Positions 1-10,552 of a stretch of 64,000 nt of DNA are shown here, in pieces (within the stretch, counting starts at the first letter, position 1; the number at the start of each line of letters is the position of its first letter). The notes below the pieces were generated by a model that was not told where the DNA came from, made no database searches, and saw only the letters and a list, made by a program, of their open reading frames with translations. A program made the translations under genes and the position numbers. The stretch is from Pararge aegeria (taxonomy: Eukaryota > Arthropoda > Insecta > Lepidoptera > Nymphalidae), in assembly GCF_905163445.1 (NCBI RefSeq), contig NC_053180.1, positions 13,506,701 to 13,570,700 on the forward strand. Reading direction: 5' to 3'.

Positions 1-574
1 CACTATCTGATTTCTCTATGTAATTATCTTAATAGTATATATTTTATTAGAGGGCTTCTGGAAGGAATCTCTTTTGAGATATGTTGTCCTGGTGCATATC
101 CAGTCTTTTTTCATTTAATCGTTGGTTGGTTTCATTTAATTTCAGCGGTGATAATAATTATATTTTTTAATAAAATCCTAACCTAATAATAAGGTTGTCA
201 TTTTGTTATCACCATGTGAAACTTTTCAAAATATTACTGCTCATAACTACGGATAAGAATGTAAACTTAAATATTTATACATTTATGTAAATATAATGTT
301 TTCTCATATATCTTTATATAAACAGACTGTTATCTGACTGAAACTAATCACAGTTTTAGTAATAGCTAAAGTTTCATAATACAGGGGAGGATCTATGTGT
401 GTAATATGTACATGTCAAAGATTCTTTCAGTTAGCGAGATTTGTAGTAGAACGGAGAGCGCGACTCTTGTATAATTTGACAATTTGCGAGCGAAGATGTG
501 AGACTTGATAAAGCGAAATAGATTCAAGTAAGAATGGGATTGTACCTATTATTTACTAGCTACTATGTGGGACT
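1..574. other. No feature recognised
   Basis: AT-rich sequence with no long open frame and no repeat family that I recognise. Ordinary non-coding DNA as far as can be seen. Confidence 0.5.
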
Positions 575-813
575 GTAGCGTTAATATCCTAGTGGTTAGT
601 AGTTCGACTTCACCTTCGTAACTGTACTCCAAATTATCTGAGTGTTTGTTAGTTATATATCATTTGTTTTAACGGTGAAGGAAAATATCTGCATGCCTGA
701 GAGTTCCTCATAATATTCTGAAAGGAGTGTGAAGACCACTTATCCGCACTTGGCCTAAACCCTGGGAGGAGACCCTTCCCAGGTAGTGGGCCGTTAATGG
801 GTTGATCATGATT
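575..813 (+). mobile_element. SINE-B, degenerate copy
   Basis: The head is worn ('atcctagtggttag') and lacks a clear B box. The body is recognisable from 'aacggtgaaggaaaatatct' through 'gcatgcctgagagttc' and 'tatccgcacttggcc' to 'gtgggccgttaatgggttga'. It matches the better copies near 41.8, 56.4 and 58.6 kb with small deletions, so it is an old insertion. Confidence 0.8.
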
Positions 814-1268
814 ACATTAGACTTGGTAGATTCTTGAACAAATTATCCTTTCCTTTCCTCCCCCAGCTGTAGTTTCGTAAAAGTCAAGTAGGTCTAGCGG
901 AAACATGCAAATAGACTACGGATTAACAGGTTTGCTTCCCGGGGCAGGTAATAAGATGTGACTGAGTTTTGCTGTCAAGAAATTCTCAATACTTAAGTGT
1001 TAGTCATACTTTTAGGAATATTCAAACAAAATTAGTATTCACAGTTATTGCTTTCCTTTTCCACGAAATCCTCTCATATTTAAATAAGCACTCGTAATCA
1101 AAATGTAAATCCGAATTTAATGATTTCCTTCTCGCATTTTGTCGAATATTGATGGATTGCCATCTTCACCTTAGCGTGAATTGTTTTCAGATCAATTATT
1201 ATAGAAGTGGGATAAGAACGCCCAGTCTTTTGATTGCATATTTCAGTAGTGATACTTATTAAGATACC
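814..1268. other. No feature recognised
   Basis: Non-coding AT-rich DNA. A short GC-richer patch near 930-950 has no evident function. Confidence 0.45.
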
Positions 1269-1270
1269 GT

Positions 1271-1460
1271 GGGCCTCATAAGAAGGCTTAAAGTCACTCA
1301 GCGGGAGATGAAGATAGCTATGTTGGGAGAAGCTCTACGTGATCAAATCAGAAGAACCAGTATTACCGACATAGCTCAGCGAGTCGCAAAGCTGAAGTGA
1401 AAATGGGCGGGGCACGAAGCTCGGAGAACCGATGGACGTTGAGTTTTCGAGGTACTGGAA
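1271..1460 (+). pseudogene. RTE-type LINE, C-terminal ORF fragment
   Basis: One reading frame encodes RRLKVTQREMKIAMLG, then LRDQIRRTSITDIAQRVAKL, then a stop where family members continue with K-W-x-W-A-G-H. This is the conserved tail downstream of the reverse transcriptase in RTE-clade non-LTR retrotransposons. Several residues normally found between 'IR' and 'RRT' are missing, and stops interrupt the final third, so the copy is dead. Related fragments lie at 25.55 and 52.36 kb. The family call comes from recognising the protein motif. Confidence 0.8.
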
Positions 1461-1885
1461 TGGTGATGATTATATTACTGTGCACGGACAGCCTCATTGA
1501 ACAAGCGAAATGGCACTGACTGATTGATGCAAAGATCTTGTATTGCTAACTTAACAGTACTATTTAACTGGCCGGTTGTTTTGTACGACAGTTCTAACAA
1601 GGTTATTCCGTATATTCATACTGTAGTAAAAGTAGTTCATTCGCGGTCCTTATTAGATCATGAGTATTCCTAGAAATGGGACTTCTGTATTTTTACATCG
1701 AATAAGTGTATAATTTTTAATCGCAGGGTCCATGTGTATTTAAATATATCAATAAATTAATCAAAGCATTAATCGATTATAGTTATTTATTTAAAAAAAA
1801 AGCAACAGTCTTTACCTCGAGTTCTAGCCAGCGATGCTTTTTTATCTGATGTTTGAGCGACGAGGATATGTTTATGGTCACCCGT
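1461..1885. other. No feature recognised
   Basis: AT-rich sequence with a poly-A run near 1793. Nothing is identifiable. Confidence 0.45.
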
Positions 1886-1891
1886 TGCGAA

Positions 1892-1956
1892 GAGGATATA
1901 AATACTACGTCACAAGTGGTCCAGTATTTGTCCTGTGACGTAGTTTTAATATTCTC
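1892..1956. repeat. Imperfect inverted repeat with CRE-like half sites
   Basis: Arms 1892-1914 and 1934-1956 pair at 20 of 23 positions around a 19 nt spacer. The inner ends read 'actacgtcaca' and 'tgtgacgtagt', each carrying a TGACG half site. The fold could be a MITE remnant or a small hairpin RNA. No flanking duplication is evident. Confidence 0.55.
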
Positions 1957-2039
1957 CTTTATTTGTTTAGAGTAAAACGTGTTAAGTTATTCTTGATTTG
2001 GTGTTTGAGCCTGTAAGACTTGTTTTGGAATGACGGCAG

Positions 2040-2215
2040 TGTTTTTCAGTGTAAGTGGGTGTTTATATATGTTTATTTAAAGTATTAATGTATATTATTC
2101 TTTAAAATATTCAGTCATCTTAGTACCCTTAACACAAGATACACTTAGGGGATAGATTGTGTGTGTATGGTCGTTATATAATTATTTATTTATTTTTATT
2201 ATTTATGTTGTTTCT
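2040..2215 (+). mobile_element. SINE-A (Metulj-like), 5'-truncated
   Basis: Only the body and tail survive: a worn 'tttttcagtgtaagtgggtgttta', 'attcagtcatcttagtaccc', 'taacacaagatacactta', then a TTTA-rich tail. The tRNA-like head is missing, the usual result of incomplete reverse transcription. Confidence 0.7.
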
Positions 2216-2574
2216 GAGACTACTAATATTTTACTATCTCTGGGTAGCATGATGTTATTTAACCTTTCTTCAAAAATGGTAGTATTGTTGTGGTAATTTT
2301 GTCAATTTGCTAGTTTCCGAGATGAGCTCCAGCAAACCTAGCAACAAACTCTTCTTAGTTTGCGTTAGTGTTCCTAAGTAACTCAGCTATACACAGAAAT
2401 AAAATCCGGGGATATTATACAGTGCACTCTCTATTCTCTCACTCTCATAGTCGGATAGACTGAAAACTCCGACACACCTGGAAAGAGACCACGTTCAGTA
2501 ACGACAATTTATTGTGCTCTCTGAGGTACTGTATGAATCACCGTCAATTTCCAAACTCTGGACTGGGACTAAGA
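2216..2574. other. No feature recognised
   Basis: Non-coding. No known repeat or open frame stands out. Confidence 0.4.
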
Positions 2575-2692
2575 ATTTATATATAGAAAACCCCAGTACT
2601 ATTTTTTAGCCCGACCCGCGGATGGAACGCAGAACCAAAAGCTCGGGATCTGCAAGTATGCTAACCACTAGACCAATGAAGCAGTTATTCAG
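2575..2692 (-). mobile_element. SINE-E, tRNA-like head
   Basis: On the reverse strand it reads 'cattggtctagtggttagca', an A-box-like start, and after a degenerate middle ends in a 'gcgggtcgggct' segment. The arrangement is that of a tRNA-derived SINE head. Similar reverse-strand pieces occur near 53.65 and 59.25 kb. It is too degenerate in its T-arm to be a tRNA gene. Confidence 0.5.
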
Positions 2693-3044
2693 CTATATAG
2701 TATTAGTACAGATGCACTTGAAACGCAAGTTATTAAAATCGACATATATGCGGCCATTATAAGCACATCGAATCTATCCTACCTTCAAAATAAACGGGAT
2801 CGACGTAAAGATATTGTAATGGATTTAACTTTCCCGGGGCAAAGGGTCCCTTTAAAAGTAATGAACTCATAACTTTTAAGAGTTACTTTAACTTCCAAGG
2901 TTTTATAGATATGAGAGTTTATTGGTGACGGCCCTATTCATGGAATTAGAGCTTTATTTACATCGGAAGTTGAGGGCTTTTTATTACTTCCATTATAGTG
3001 CCAACGAGAGTCTATAATTGAGAGTCCGTTGTTCGTCATTAGAT
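2693..3044. other. No feature recognised
   Basis: Non-coding AT-rich DNA without a recognisable repeat. Confidence 0.4.
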
Positions 3045-3050
3045 TTTTTT

Positions 3051-3290
3051 ATCCGTCCGTCCATCTGTCTTTCAGCGGGTTAATCTCAAGAAACAACAAT
3101 AGATAGAGAGTTGAAATTTTAAGAGACTGTGTATTCCTATTACCGCATACAAGAACCGTTTTGCACATTTCATATTGAACTAAAAATTAAATCTGCGTAT
3201 TGTTTACTTATTCCAAAATTACAGCTTTCCAGAGCTTAGCCGGCGACATTCAGACAGGCGGACAGACGGATTGTCAGACGGACATAGAGA
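3051..3290. repeat. Element with TCCGTC-type inverted ends
   Basis: The left end 'ccgtccgtccatctgtct' (near 3053) is roughly complementary to 'agacaggcggacagacgg' (near 3254), followed by a second 'cagacggacat'. The interior is AT-rich ('gagttgaaattttaagagac'). The layout suggests a small non-autonomous DNA element. Similar GTCCGTCTGTC sequence recurs at 35.05 kb. Confidence 0.45.
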
Positions 3291-4149
3291 AACTGTAAAC
3301 ATTCCTTCTTAACTCTTAAAATAAACACCGGTAATGTGCAACGGTTTAGGAAATATTGATTGAGATAAGTAATCCAATTATTTTAGTAAGTTTAAAATAT
3401 ATTTTTAAGTACGACTATTTTTAATCTACAAACACCCTTATTAGATATATATTTTAGTAATTTTATTGGATTTAATTGAATAACATTTCTCAATTATTAT
3501 AGAGTAACATAAGAATTTGTTAAATTCAAGCAATACATCAGTGAATTCAAGTAAACAAAAAATATATCGGTAGTGGAAGTATTAAATATTTTTCATTGAA
3601 AAACATTCTGGACCAGTTGTGAATTCAATAACTGCTTGAAGCTTTGACGGCCCTTTGACCAAGGGCTTGTAAAAGTCTATTTGAACAAAGCGTATTCTGA
3701 AAAAGTGAACTCACTGTTCGTCAGCACGATATGAAAAAAATTGGGCGTAAAGGAACGGGATTAATATTCTCTTTCCCAAGCTACGTATTTTTCGGAAAAG
3801 CACTTCATTTTACAGAAAGCGGATTTTTAATAAATGGGCAGCCTCCAAGCGGGGCAGATAGAATATCAATAAACTCAAATCATTTGAACTTCGAATCAGA
3901 TGGTTCTAAATTAGCGCCGTTTTGTGTAATGTAAAAATGGCTGTGTACTTATATATTGGTTAAAGCTTTTGAAATATAGGTAATATGAGAAAGAATACAA
4001 ATTATAACCGGCCACTTTCAGTACAGTAACACTACAGTAAAACAGTGTGTACGACTAACAACAACTTTTGCATTTATGTGATTGGTAGAGATTTCATATT
4101 GTATTTGATACAATATGCAATCTCTACTAATATTTATTATTAATACTGA
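3291..4149. other. No feature recognised
   Basis: An open frame of 67 codons on the plus strand (3731-3934) has no recognisable protein features and is probably chance. Nothing else is visible. Confidence 0.4.
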
Positions 4150-4401
4150 TTTAAGGGGATGGTTCGGATGTCTTCCTGGCGCTGTGGTAACTGCTGAAAA
4201 GGGGAAGTCCCGAGTTTGATCCCCGGCAGGGATAATTTGAGAATATATAATTCCTGAAGTTTCTCTGGTCTGCTGACACAGACGTGTCGCTGAGCTGTTT
4301 AGCATTTCGGTACGATGTCTTGTAGAACTGATAAGAGTTATGACTTATAACCGCCAAAACTCCAACAGGTAAGCCGGCTACCATCTTAGACTGATCATAA
4401 C
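4150..4401 (+). mobile_element. SINE-C, full-length but diverged
   Basis: The head has 'tggcgctgtggtaactgctg' and a B-box-like 'gagtttgatccccggcaggg'. The body follows with 'gaatatataattcctgaag', 'tctctggtctg', 'acagacgtgtcgctgagc' and 'ttcggtacgatgtc'. It ends near 'aagccggctaccatcttaga'. Part of the interior after 'tctggtctg' is deleted. The open frames on the opposite strand here are shadows of this SINE. Confidence 0.8.
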
Positions 4402-4831
4402 TCATTGAGTTACTGTCTGGGATTATCCATCCACGGAGTACGTCATTTGAGATCTCTTATTTGGCCTTAATTTTTCGTCGTCGTCAGTACGTCGTTGGTT
4501 ATGGTCTCCTGGTCATTATTAAAACCTGAAAACTGGTATTCTGCCACAACTAAACCGATTAAGAAATGCGGGATCGAGATTACGTAAGCTGTAACATGTA
4601 CTGACAGGAACCCAAACGGGTTCATGTAGCACAAGGAGTTAGTTCATCCCGCAAGAAAATGCACAAGTTATTATAAAAAAGAGTTAAAAGAGTTCTCTAG
4701 ATTTCTCCACGATCCCACCCTACTGGTGGGTCTTGACTTGATGACCATGATGGGGCCATCTGGGAGGTATATCTAGCATTTCAAACAAATAACCAAATCT
4801 TTTAATAAAAAGCAAAAATTAAAGATGAAAA
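4402..4831. other. Unassigned, with a small perfect hairpin
   Basis: No gene. A compact hairpin (gaaccc / gggttc, loop aaac) lies at 4608-4623. The surroundings show no known family. Confidence 0.4.
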
Positions 4832-4867
4832 AAAAACAACCGAATTGTTCTCAATTCGGTTGTTTTT
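4832..4867. repeat. Perfect hairpin, 16 bp arms, 4 nt loop
   Basis: The arms 'aaaaacaaccgaattg' (4832-4847) and 'caattcggttgttttt' (4852-4867) enclose the loop 'ttct'. The shape imitates a bacterial intrinsic terminator, but the context is a eukaryotic repeat-rich region, so it is listed only as an inverted repeat. Confidence 0.85.
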
Positions 4868-5487
4868 ATTCCTCCTCCTTTTTATGAAGTCTGTTAAAAA
4901 TATAGATAACGTTAAATTTTCGTGCCATTTGTCATCACTAACCTATCTACCTATTTTAACGTATAACACGATAGGTAATAACCGGTGATTAATGGTAAGG
5001 ATTTAAAGAATTTTCCAATTTTCAGATCACTGGAAAACTCCGATCACTATGATCTGTAATAAACGGTTTGGCCCATTTTCAGACGTACGTAATGAAATGC
5101 CGTAGGTACCTAATGGTTCTGCGCGCTCATCTCCATCTTATAACCTAGTTTGAAATCGTTGGTAGTTGCGCCTAATACAATTCTTGTGCAAGTTTACTGA
5201 GCTAGGGGTAATACCTTTACTAGCATAACTTCCAAAAGAAGCTTCGTTTTTAGAGGTTTATCAATTCAATACTAATTTTATATATGCGCTAGTGTGGCTA
5301 TATTTTTATTTATTTATTACGTTTTTTTGTTAAACAGCTCGCTCTATTGCTCTTTGGTAAAAGAAGGACATGCCATAAATGTACTTTCGTAGTTGTCATG
5401 CTAGTACGGATTGCAAACACTGTGCTTTTTGGGATGTACCCGCGTCATGTGAATTTGTTAGTTTTGGTGTGCAAAATCGTATGTAAT
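4868..5487. other. No feature recognised
   Basis: An 82-codon open frame at 5347-5595 runs into the tandem array that follows and is unlikely to be a gene. Otherwise featureless. Confidence 0.4.
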
Positions 5488-6352
5488 TTTAACTGGTATT
5501 CCTTTGTTATCTGGGATATTGTCCGAGCGACATTATATCCAATAATACCACCTCAAAGGTTCAAAGGCAATGCAAGCCTAGGAGAAGTGACATAGTTTCA
5601 GTTGTTCAATGATCCCACACACAATACTAGCAATGAACTGTAAAATGAACTAACTTCTGAATACCTAAACTTTATTCAAATAGGGTTAATCCACACTTAC
5701 CTATCTTTGCTATGAAAAATTGTTTATAATTTAACTTTGCATTTCTCTGTTGTTTGGGACACTCTCCGACCTATATTTTGGCCAGTAATACCTCAAAGGT
5801 TCAAAGCCAATGAAAGACTAGAACAATTTCAGTGGTTCAACGGTCCCACAGACAATACTAGGAATTTAATGTAAAATTAACTTACTTCTGAATAAATAGC
5901 CTATTCCAGTCCACTGCTGGACTAAATGTCTCTCCCACCGGAAGGGTTGCCCATAATCGCCGCGCTAGGCAGACGGTCGGTGATCGCAGTAGATGGCAGT
6001 AGGACGCTACCATAAGCCCAGGAGTGGTTCCAAAGTTTCAGCTGCTCGACGATCCCGCACACAATACTAGCAATGAACAGTAAAATGAATGAACATTAAT
6101 CAAATAGGGTTAACACCCACAAACCTATCTTTTTCCATAACTTTTTTATAAAATTTTACTTTATAATCCTCTGTTGTCTGAGATATTGTACGAGCGATAG
6201 TAAAGCCAATAGTATGACTCAAAGGTTCAGAGGCGCTGGGAGCCTAGGAGTAGTTACAAAGTTTCAGTTGTTCGACGATCCCGCGCACAATACTAGAAAT
6301 GAACTGTAAAATGAACTAACTTCGGTATATCTAAACTTCATTTAAATAGGGT
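5488..6352. repeat. Degenerate tandem array, ~230 bp units
   Basis: The landmark 'gatcccacacacaatactag' and its variants begin at 5611, 5842, 6051 and 6277 (spacings 231, 209 and 226). Each is preceded by 'gtttcagttgttc' and followed by 'atgaactgtaaaatgaacta'. Other shared blocks are 'ctctgttgtctgagatatt', 'cctcaaaggttcaaaggc' and 'tcaaatagggtta'. Roughly three and a half units are present. The junction of units two and three is replaced by an RTE fragment (5909-6017). No coding potential. Confidence 0.85.
5909..6017 (-). mobile_element. RTE LINE 3' fragment set inside the tandem array
   Basis: Reverse-strand reading gives 'ccatctactgcgatcaccga', 'ggcgattatgggcaaccctt' and '...gtccagcagtggactgga', the 3' region shared with copies at 30.8, 44.95 and 58.84 kb. 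Array sequence resumes near 6018. About 120 bp of the array unit expected here is missing, so the event was not a clean insertion. Confidence 0.75.
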
Positions 6353-6360
6353 TGCTACAA

Positions 6361-6705
6361 TTGTAACTAAAATTAGCTTAAGCTCCCATTAACTTGAGTC
6401 AACGTTTTATCTATTTATAGATATAATATCATATAAACTTAGTTCCTTAATAGTTTTACGAATAAAAGAACTAACAACTGTAATAGCAACTGTCACGAAA
6501 AATTACAGCATGCGCCCCCTAAAGTTTAGTTTGCCACGAGAGTTTAATAGTAAAAGTTAGTTTACATGCCATTTCATTAGCACCATTGTTGTGCGGGTTC
6601 GAATAACTTCGGCCCAACTTCATTCAGTTGGAAACCCTTTGAACTGTGACAGATAGAATATGTCATTTAATTTATAAGTTTACCCGTGTTAACCAAGTCG
6701 CGGTT
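6361..6705. other. No feature recognised
   Basis: Non-coding. Nothing stands out. Confidence 0.4.
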
Positions 6706-6710
6706 TGTAT

Positions 6711-6753
6711 AGAAGTGGCATAGAAACATGGGAAATGTTTCCGTGCCACTTCT
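6711..6753. repeat. Hairpin, 19 bp arms with two mismatches
   Basis: Arms 6711-6729 ('agaagtggcatagaaacat') and 6735-6753 ('atgtttccgtgccacttct') pair at 17 of 19 positions around a 5 nt loop. Weak pairing may continue outward. A pre-miRNA is conceivable but the loop is short. A foldback remnant is as likely. Confidence 0.65.
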
Positions 6754-6759
6754 GTCGAT

Positions 6760-8176
6760 ATATCATGTTTGGTATTAACGTTTATTCCACGAAAAATACC
6801 CCTTCGAATTCGTTTAGTGTTAGTTATAGAGTCACACAGTCATACTTTAAAATCTATGAAAATAAGTGTTCGTGTCACGTCTCTACCACTTGCAGCTTTT
6901 GAGTAACTGCAAGAATTCATCGAACCTGAAGTTCTAAAGATTCATTTCACTATTTCCGTCACTGGCCATAAATAAATAACTGTGCCCTTGTCCTTATCCT
7001 GGATATACTCAAGAGTTTGCGTTAATTTATTTATTTGTATGGACAGCCGCATTTAGTGCTGATAATTCCATAGCTTGAAATACCCATGTTAAAGAGAAAA
7101 TATTAAAGTCACGGTAGTCACTTTAATGTTCAAACTCAAGGCTCGAAAGTAACTTGAGATTATTCTTAATACTTCAAGATAACGAGAATAACATATAAAT
7201 GGCTCTCCAGTTTTTTTTTGTTAAATTCTCAGTTATAAGTAGTAAAGTTAAGGCTAAGTTTTTACATTTTCTGGTTTCTTGTTTAACTAAATAATGTTAA
7301 TTAAAAATACTAAGGCGTTATTGTTACTAATAACATACCCAAATCTTTGTAGAATTAGGAAATAACAGAAAAATACTAGAAGGAGGTACTTTAGTAAATT
7401 ACTCAAGTATTAAGATATATTTAAGTGGGCATTAAGGTTTACTTCGTTGTTAAAATACACTTCGCTATTTCAAATTAAGCTGTAGAAGATTATTGTAACT
7501 CATAAACTCAACTTTATTAGGGTACCTCTAAAGGTCGTTTACTGTGAATATTAAAATAACATCTCGTTTCAGAACAGTTTATATTAAGTGGTTATAGACG
7601 CGACATTTGATCTTTGGTGAATAAGTTAAAATTTAAATGAAAACTGAAAATTAAAAGGCCGTAGTATGTTTATACATTACGACATTCTTAGTATTTTCTG
7701 TAAGTTCAGAGAGAAATTATTAATTAGTCAATAAAGTCTGGGCTAATTAAACGTAAGTAAAGAAATACTTTAAGTTCTTTTACAACTTAATAAAATAGGA
7801 GCAGTGTATGCGCCGTGTGGGTTTTACGGTTAGAATATTAGGTTGATAATTACCTCACGATGTAATTTTAAAATTCTAATTAACTCAAACTACCTGTGGC
7901 TATTTCCCTGCATAATAATTATTTTAAGCGTAGACTAACTTAATATATAATTATGAATGTTCAAGTGTGCTTCTTGCGTAAAGCAAATAATGTTTAACGG
8001 TAATAGTTGTTTAGAATTTAAATAGCTATAACAGTATTTTTTAAGACGATGATCATTAAAACTCCAGAAATTTATCATCATCATCCTTATAAGCCCACCA
8101 TGATGGCTCAGGGCGGATCGGTTGACTTTACTCGCCTTTGAGAACATACGAGAATTAATTTCGATGACGTTCTTTG
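6760..8176. other. No feature recognised
   Basis: About 1.4 kb of AT-rich sequence with poly-T runs (near 7210) and no identifiable gene or repeat. Confidence 0.4.
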
Positions 8177-8398
8177 GGCGCTGCGCGCTGTTGTTCATAA
8201 GTGGTAAGTCCCGGATTCAATTCCCGCTGGAGGCTATTTGGGAATTTATAATTTCTTAATTTTCTCTGGTCTGGTCTGGTGAGAGGATTTTGCGGTCGCC
8301 AGTACTACCCGAAAAAGCCCGCTATCAGTTTAGACTGCGTCATCACTTAATATCAGTTGATATTGCAGTCAAGAACCAACTTGGAGTGTAAAAAAACA
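8177..8398 (+). mobile_element. SINE-C
   Basis: The B-box-like 'ggattcaattcccgctgg' is followed by 'atttgggaatttataatttc', 'tctctggtctggtctggtga' and 'gcccgctatcagtttagact'. It ends in 'gatattgcagtcaagaacca', 'gagtgtaaaaaaa' with an A tail. The intact tail favours retroposition. The middle between 'ccagtactaccc' and 'gcccgc' is deleted. Confidence 0.85.
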
Positions 8399-8404
8399 TT
8401 ATGG

Positions 8405-8530
8405 AGTTGTTTTAGGCTGAGTTATATGTAATAGTTTATGCACATAACTTCGAAAGAATCGAGGTTGGGAATCGAACTCGGCACCCTACGTGAGGCCGAA
8501 GTCCTAACCACTAGTTACGTTGTCACAGGT
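8405..8530 (-). mobile_element. SINE-B, head portion only
   Basis: The reverse strand reads 'actagtggttaggacttcgg', the B-box-like 'cgagttcgattcccaacctc' and 'cgaagttatgtgcat'. The core and GAT tail are absent. It lies tail-to-tail against the SINE-C just upstream. Confidence 0.75.
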
Positions 8531-10110
8531 TAACACCAAAAAATTATATTTTCCATGTTTTAGAAGATTAATTGCAACTATTAGCTGTGCATAAAGATTA
8601 AAATATTTTCTTTATTTAGTAAAAAAATCTTTTATTATGAGCTCGAATAGGATTTTATCGACTCGAAAAGATTGCACAAAGCCCACGCAGGTACTAGCGT
8701 AAGCTAGTTCTTTATTGCTTAAACGTGAACAACGTAGATAATATGAAATAAATATTATCTGCAATGAATTTCAAATGGATATTATGTGGAAAAATTGCAC
8801 ATACTAAAATCCAAGCTAGCTTAAAGCTGTTTAATATTGCTCTAACGTATTCTTGTGGTTTCTATGAACTCTGCAGTGCCAAATATATTTGTACCTACAC
8901 TATACTATAAATAAGTATCGTTTAGTTACTTATAGTGGTACCAGATGCAATATCATGTAAGGGTTGGTTTTTTTACTCTACCCGAGGATCCAACAAGCAA
9001 GCATGTTTTAAAAAGGATGGTCAACGTTAAGTATACACCTTGGGAAAGTTTTGGAGTTTGTAACCACGGTCATGGACATATCTAGAATGTTTAATACTGA
9101 GACGCGATTTCCAATATTGCTATTTCCAAAGTTTTGGAAATTGATTGTTGAGGGACATTTCATTTTGCATTTTAGCGTTTCCTATCGTGTGTCCTAACTA
9201 AACAGTTGTATATACAGGTAGGTAAATTAAAAATATACCCCATTGTTACATTTTCTAAATAATTTGATACGCCTTTTTTCACTAAAAGTTAGCCCTTGAC
9301 TGCATTTAGGCTTAACTGTAAAGGTATGACAATTATATTAAACCGATACGCTTAATTGCTTGGCAGCAATCCTTAGTGTCGTTAAGGTCGTAAATTGCCA
9401 CGGACGAAGCTTCCACACCGGTTGAAATTACACTGAGAACTTCCTAAGTACGAGTAGGTATAGCTTGAGAATCAATTAATTTTCAAGTCAGGTTTAGGTT
9501 TTATCTGTGGATAATACGCAAGCAACTTTGCCCTCGAGACCGACGACGGCAGAGCATTAAAAATATCAATGCTATAATTATTGGTTTCGATGTTACTGAA
9601 GTCTGTTATTAATTTTAGAGCGTTTGATGTGATCCATAATTTTAAGTTTGTCGTCATTGTTAGCTTTGTAAGGTAAAAGGCCACCTATTTTAGAATATCG
9701 TGGAATTCGAAAATCGCTACTGAGTCTCAACATTCATCGGGTGATAATAAAAGCTTCTTGCTTACACTTGAGAGGTCAATAAGTTCAGATACCGGGAATA
9801 TCGGAGTACGTACTTAAAGCATAGAATCAATATGTGATGGGGTAAAATCGAGTATAATTCAGATTTATAAAGAGGCTAGTTAGTGAAAAGGATTAATTTA
9901 AAATAAATATTGCTTCGAATAATTGAACTAATATCCGGATATCAAAGAATAAATACCAGGACTACAGCGCTAGTAAAGAGATAGAACATGACAAAATGAG
10001 TACCTACCAATCAATCACATCAATCAATATCAATCTATCCGAGACAGCAAATAGAAATAGATCAAACGCAACATGACTTATGAACTCTTATGTTGCTGAA
10101 AGGCTTTGGT
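8531..10110. other. No feature recognised
   Basis: About 1.6 kb without a recognisable gene or repeat. A 70-codon reverse frame (9472-9684) has no known features. Confidence 0.4.
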
Positions 10111-10114
10111 TTCA

Positions 10115-10518
10115 AGCCTAGTGGTGACTTCCGTTTAACTTTCGGTGGATAGAATTTGAATCCCAACCTTTAACTTTTCTAAGATATGTGTGTTGTAAGC
10201 AATTAAATATTTACTCGCTTCGTCAGTGAAAGAAAACGTCGTGAAGAAACCTGTATGCCTGAGAGTCCATTATGTTCTCAAAGGCGTGTAGAGTCTATAA
10301 ACTGGGCTAAATTGGTGGACTACGGCCAGTGGCGTGCACAGGATTTTGGACCAGGGTAAGCATAAAGCAGTAAAATTGGCATCAAATTAGAAATCCTCCT
10401 GTTTTGCCAGTTTTATGGAGTGCACGCAACTGACTACGCCGCCTAAACTATTCTTATTGTGGGAGGAGACCCGTGTCCCATATGGGGCCGGTAATGAGTT
10501 GACATGATGATGATGACA
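10115..10518 (+). mobile_element. SINE-B split by a nested MITE
   Basis: SINE-B body from 'cttttctaagatatgtgtgt' through 'cgtcgtgaagaaacctgtat', 'cctgagagtcc' and 'gttctcaaaggcgtgtagag' to 'attggtggactacgg'. After the insert it resumes with 'cctaaactattcttattgtg', 'ggaggagacccgtg' and a GAT tail. The break lies in the segment that reads 'ggactatggcctaaaccctt' in intact copies. The B-box region of the head is worn. Confidence 0.85.
10327..10432. mobile_element. hAT-like MITE nested in SINE-B, 8 bp TSD
   Basis: A 106 bp insert starts CAGTGGCGTGCA and ends TGCACGCAACTG (11 of 12 complementary). Flanking octamers are ACTACGGC (10319-10326) and ACTACGCC (10433-10440), an 8 bp target duplication with one change, typical of hAT transposons. 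The interior ('ggattttggaccagggtaag') differs from the ~205 bp MITEs of this window, so it is a second family with the same termini. It encodes nothing. Confidence 0.8.
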
Positions 10519-10552
10519 CAATTAATATTAATTACCTATATTTAATAAGAAC

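Noticed and set aside
4832..4867. Bacterial Rho-independent terminator
   Set aside because: Shape fits, but the window is clearly eukaryotic repeat DNA with no bacterial ORF upstream.
5488..6352. CRISPR-like array
   Set aside because: Units are ~230 bp and diverged along their whole length; there are no short direct repeats with unique spacers and no cas genes.
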